Shown here in pieces: positions 60,173 to 64,000 of a stretch of 64,000 nt of DNA; within the stretch, counting starts at the first letter, position 1, and every line of letters begins with the position of its first letter. Below the pieces are notes generated by a model. That model made no database searches, was not told the origin of the DNA, and worked only from the letters and a program-made list of their open reading frames with translations. Source of the stretch: Spongospora subterranea. Lineage: Eukaryota; Endomyxa; Phytomyxea; Plasmodiophorida; Plasmodiophoridae. A program made the translations under genes and the position numbers. The stretch is taken from contig OUQQ01000011.1 of NCBI GenBank assembly GCA_900404475.1, positions 1-64,000 on the forward strand, given 5' to 3'.

Positions 60173-61311
60173 TTATTGTGAATAATATCTAGAAAGTAGA
60201 TCATCATCAGAATCCCGAGTCGGTATAATTACTAGTTCGTGTAACGGTGTAGGAGAGGGGTGGATCTTATCGCCACCCTCATCGCCACCGCTCTCGCCCT
60301 CGGAGCTATACCCGGACGAGCCCGTATTCGTCGCCATGGGGTCGGCGACTCGACCGTGACTCCCCACCTGGAAACCCAATCGTTGAGATCGTAGTCCAAT
60401 CAACGAGAAAACGTTCGTGTGCCCCAAACCATGTGCCTCGTCAATCGCCCTGGGGTCGTGAACCGCTTCGGACAGAGGTGGCAATCGGTCGGGCCCACCG
60501 GCTGCAGCGACGGAATGTACGCCGTCCCATGAATACTGGTCATATGGCGGTTCAACCGGCCAACGGTCGTGAACGATTTACTGCAGATGTCGCACTGCGA
60601 TGGCTGCCGCTCGTGGACCAGGGAGTGGATCTTCAGTTTGCTCCGGCAGATGAACCCTTTCCCGCAGAGCGAACACTCGAAGGGCCTCGAGCCGGAATGG
60701 ACGCGTTCGTGGGTTGTCAACTATTCCGGTCGGATTAGAATCGGAAAACGGATTTCCATTAACGGTGGGGCGATACTTACGGTGTGCTTCTGAAAAGGAA
60801 GTCAATATCAGTTCGGGATTTGTTGAAAACAATTGGGAGGGACGAACCTGAGTGAACGCTTTATCACAGGTCTGACACTGAAATGGGCGCTGGCCCGAAT
60901 GAGTTAACAAATGGGATTTCAGGTTCCCTTTGGTCGATGACGATTTCCCTGCGTTGGAGTGTTAGGGATATGGGGTTTGGCATTGAACAACTGGGGTCAA
61001 CCGCATATTGGGCAAAGGTGCCCGGCGCTTGGGAGATGGATCTTCTCGTGAACTCGCACCGACCCTTTCTGGCTGAACTCTTTACCGCATATCGAGCAAC
61101 GATATTCGTTGAACGTGTTGTGCCTGGCCTCGTGATTAGCCAGGTTGGCTTTATGGGTAAACCTGCGGGCGCAGATCGAGCAGCAATGCGGTTTCGTGTC
61201 GGTGATCTCCTGATTCTTCGACGGGTTGGTCCGATTGGGCGCCGGTCGAGGTCCTTGCATGGCGGCGTAGTGGGCCAATGTCATCATGGAGGATGCTTCG
61301 TCGTCAGCCAT
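60173..61311 (-). CDS. seven-finger C2H2 zinc-finger protein
   Basis: Probable sequence-specific DNA-binding transcription factor. Five exons fit: 61311-61002, 60948-60848, 60789-60781 (9 nt), 60720-60430 and 60367-60173. They sum to 906 nt in frame (301 residues). Fingers in order: CSICARRF, CSICGKEF, CPICG|KSSS, CQTCDKAFTQ|KHT|LTTHERVH, CSLCGKGF, CDICSKSF and CHLCPKRF ending RHM|VGSH. Three fingers are split by introns, and the fourth needs the 9-nt microexon to reach the C-x2-C-x12-H-x3-H spacing. TGEKP-type linkers are degenerate (SGQRP, SGSRP). The C-terminus is Gly/Ser/Asp-rich and unstructured. The start is the ATG of MADDEASSMM. Confidence 0.88.
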
Positions 61312-62210
61312 AGCAATACACCAGATGGGCACAACGGCTACCAGCAGATCATGAATTTCTCACAAATGATCAGGCTTCGTTAATGATCCAGATTTTCTAG
61401 GTTCGTGGGGTACATATATGTATACCCTAGAACCAGGATTGGACCAGCTAATTCCAGAATCTCTGGTGTGCCCGAAAAAACGTACTTCTGAAAAAACCAA
61501 TGGTACAGCGATCACCAGGTTCTCACACCAGTCCATCGACTACCGACCCGACCAAACGGGAATATGTAGTCATAATACAGGACAATCAAATCAGGTTGTC
61601 ACTCGGAATCCCAAGGTTCGGAGCGGCAATGGCGTTGCTCCTCATATTGATAGTGCAGTGCCCCATATAATAACTCGTGGAGCCAGCCAACGTATCGTGT
61701 CCCGACTCATAGCAGTCGGATCAAGTCGACTGCTGGCAGTCCACGCAGGAATACAGTCGACCCGACACGTCCCGAGTTGTGCCGGCTGGTGCACTCCCGC
61801 GACCCAGTGGTGATTCCCAGCTTGCTCTCGAATCAATCCATGCCGTCGATTACGTCGGAACAAAATTTACCAAACCTCTTTGCTTACTGATGAGGAGGAT
61901 GTGTTTATCCTGGACGGACTGCTGAGCTCCAACAATGATAAACCTGAGATTTAGGCGGGTAGTGCCCCCTGGACTGTAGGCCAAGTCGGAACAACCCGAC
62001 GGCCGACAGTGGTGCTTGAGTGCGATAATGTATATACAAGCGAGTGCGGGTGGGCCTGGCGTTGCCCGCCGAACCACTCTTTGCCGGTGGTGCCCGTGGT
62101 GGTGTAGCCTTGGTGGCCGGCAGCAGGTCGTTGTGTGTACTACTGTAGCCAGCAACCGGTCCAGCCAGCCAACGGTGGGTCTGATTGGCCTAATTACGCC
62201 GTCTTAATAC
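61312..62210. other. intergenic between divergent genes
   Basis: About 900 bp between the zinc-finger gene (-) and the histone-chaperone gene (+). No convincing frame, tRNA or repeat. The part 62040-62200 is GC-rich. Confidence 0.4.
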
Positions 62211-63856
62211 ATGGCGGAGCCGACGAGCGATACATGGGAGATCGCGCCCGATGCCGAGGGAAGCCCTTCACACAAAAGAATAAAACGTGAACCAGGGCCT
62301 AAGAACGAGTCAGAAACAATAGCGTCTGTATTTGTTCAACTCGAGAAATTGGTAATTTTTCAAGTTTCAACGTTGGCATTGTGAATTTTATAGAGTTCTG
62401 AGTAGGTATATGAGAATTTTTCACATCAGGAGTGGTCCAAAGGGGTTCTGGCCAAACTCCATTCCTCTGACGATTCGGATCGATCGGTGGCTACGTTGAT
62501 GAAACTCATCAAGTCGGCGTTATCAGGGTCAGCAACGTCCTTGACCAAGAAAGACAAGCAGTGCGCCAAGCTTTTGGAGAAAATACAATCACTTGAAGCC
62601 AAGTCCGTTCCCGTTTATTGTTTCCCAAATCTGTCTTAATAACGACCGAACATATTAGGTTGTCGAAAAAAAATGTTCACGTGGACGCAATGGAAAAAAT
62701 GGAAACGGCAAAACGCGCTCAGGAAATGGCCATTGGTAGCGCTGAGAAAGAGACGCTGCTGGTAAAAATTGAAGGAATTTCGATGATCAAGCCTTGGGGA
62801 AAGTTTGACATGTCGTTGTATCCGTCAGCAATGGTCCTTCAGGGTAAGAAGAACGAAATCTATCACGTTCTGATCAGCGATATCGAGAACGTGATCGCGG
62901 TCTCCGTCCCGACGTCGAAAGATGAAGCCATCGTTCTGCCCCTGCTTCACTCGCTGACGATCGGCAAAACGGTTCACGACGTAATCGCATTCAAATTCAA
63001 ACCGAAAGATACGCTCCCCGACTCTGTAGTAAACTCAATCACATCGCCGTTCAAGGGCAAATCAGTGGAGGAATTCCGCGCCATATGCAGGTCAGGTTCG
63101 TCTGCATCCGAATCAACAGCACAACTGCTCGCGTTTGTGTCAAACCATGACACCGTTGAAAGGTTTGTTATCACGTTGTGGTGCCGATTGCGCGCTCTGA
63201 GAATTTCTGTTGCTGTTGTTGCACTTAGGAGTGACGAATCATTGTTCAAAAGCGCATCGCCGGCCCGTACGTGCATCATTTGTCATTGTAAAGCCTCGCA
63301 CGGGGTGCTGTTCCCGCTGAAAAGCGGCCTGCTTTTCGGCCTGAAACCGTTGATATGGCTTCGGAGGTCTCAGATCGACAAAACAGACTCCATACGGTCG
63401 TCGCGGTATTTCGAGTTGATCGTCTTCATGCAAGGCACCGGGCAAACGCACAGCTTCGAAATGATTGAAATTGACGAGCAACCGTCAATTGGGCGATATC
63501 TGTCTGTTCAGAAATTCGGTGAAGGGGGACGGAAACAAGAATCCGTTCCAAACGGGAAAAATGAAATCCACAGTGTTCGTTTGGTTTGCTTTCGCAATTG
63601 TTGATCGCCCATTGAATAGTGTGGTCAGGAGGAGGACGACGAAAATTCATCGGTTGACAGTGACTACACCGTTAATTCTGGGATTTCATCGGTCCCTGAA
63701 GATTATGATTCGGAACTGGAGGAGAGTGAGGATGACGATGATACGGACGATCCCGACGATGACGAGACTGAAGCAGACGAGGACGCCGCTGAGGGCGATC
63801 CGGACGACAACGGTTTGCATTCGTTCGCTGTCGTCGTGGATTCGGATACTGAATGA
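62211..63856 (+). CDS. Rtt106/Pob3-like histone chaperone (tandem PH) with acidic tail
   Basis: Chromatin factor of the type that binds H3-H4. Exon 1 is 62211-62351 (MAEPTSDTWEIAPD start, basic KRIKRE), exon 2 is 62430-62602 (helical), and exon 3 begins at 62659. PH-1 shows KPWGKFDMSLYPSAMVLQGKKN. After an intron around 63090-63227, PH-2 shows CKASHGVLFPLKSGLLFGLKP, the counterpart of the Cys-x-KAS-x-G-LYPL strand of SSRP1/Pob3. The last exon is very acidic (SELEESEDDDDTDDPDDDE) and ends at the TGA at 63854-63856. There is no HMG box, and the helical N-terminus fits Rtt106 better than Pob3. Exon edges after 63080 are approximate. Confidence in the fold is higher than in the subfamily. Confidence 0.72.
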
Positions 63857-64000
63857 GCACCTCGGTATTGTACATTTTATAATCATAATCATAATATCGC
63901 TTTAATATATTTTAAATTTCAAAACGTTTTAACGTGTTTGGAATTGATCGGCGCCCTTAGCTTTACAGAAGTTAGCGGCCTGTCAGCGAAAGCAGCGTGT
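63857..64000. other. 3' flank, nothing recognised
   Basis: AT-rich downstream sequence with aataatcataatc-like runs and tttaatatattttaaat, suitable for the 3' UTR and polyadenylation of the chaperone gene. The window ends here. Confidence 0.4.

Overview
The window is nuclear DNA of an intron-rich, compact eukaryote. Introns are GT-AG and mostly 44-80 nt, and genes lie on both strands a few hundred bases apart. Several clues point to a zoosporic (chytrid-like) fungus: Ty3/gypsy chromovirus debris, a small SET protein of a kind I know from fungi, an Rtt106/Pob3-type histone chaperone, an LRRC71-like protein (a family tied to cilia and flagella), and a huge TIG/GCC2-GCC3 membrane protein of a type I associate with flagellated protists and chytrids. 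This is inference; the window holds no rRNA or other decisive marker.

Layout. 1-2.4 kb has no confident gene, only a possible small membrane protein and a foldback repeat. 2.4-3.45 kb is a single-exon LRRC71-like gene (+). 3.45-7.0 kb is transposon debris: a chromodomain fragment inside a long hairpin, LTR-like ends and a gag pseudogene. 7.0-10.0 kb is a nine-exon Doa10/MARCHF6 ER ubiquitin ligase (-), and 10.5-11.8 kb a six-exon ERCC8/CSA WD40 gene (-). 12.5-13.2 kb is a four-exon stand-alone SET-domain gene (+), followed at 13.4-15.05 kb by a DYRK-family kinase (+) that uses a 5-nt microexon.

15.3-44.3 kb reads best as one gene on the minus strand, encoding roughly 8,500-9,000 residues: signal peptide, LamG-like domain, cadherin-like segment, dozens of IPT/TIG repeats, GCC2/GCC3 cysteine modules, a luminal region, a multi-pass membrane domain and a long cytosolic tail. 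It fills 45% of the window and is its most striking feature.

45.4-49.7 kb is exportin-1/CRM1 (+), converging on mevalonate kinase (-). 51.2-55.3 kb holds unidentified spliced genes, a Myb/SANT-like ORF, an inverted duplication and tandem repeats. 55.4-56.4 kb is a TrhO/TSTD2-type rhodanese (+), and 56.5-57.6 kb a coiled-coil protein (-). 58.05-58.7 kb is a broken SF3-helicase-like fragment. 60.2-61.3 kb is a seven-finger C2H2 protein (-) with a 9-nt microexon. 62.2-63.86 kb is an Rtt106/Pob3-like histone chaperone (+).

The genes do not form a pathway. Most are single-copy housekeeping functions: ER-associated degradation, transcription-coupled repair, nuclear export, isoprenoid synthesis, tRNA modification and chromatin. 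For Doa10, ERCC8, SET, DYRK, the rhodanese and the zinc-finger gene I placed every exon and checked that the summed lengths keep the reading frame. For exportin and the giant gene only some junctions were resolved.
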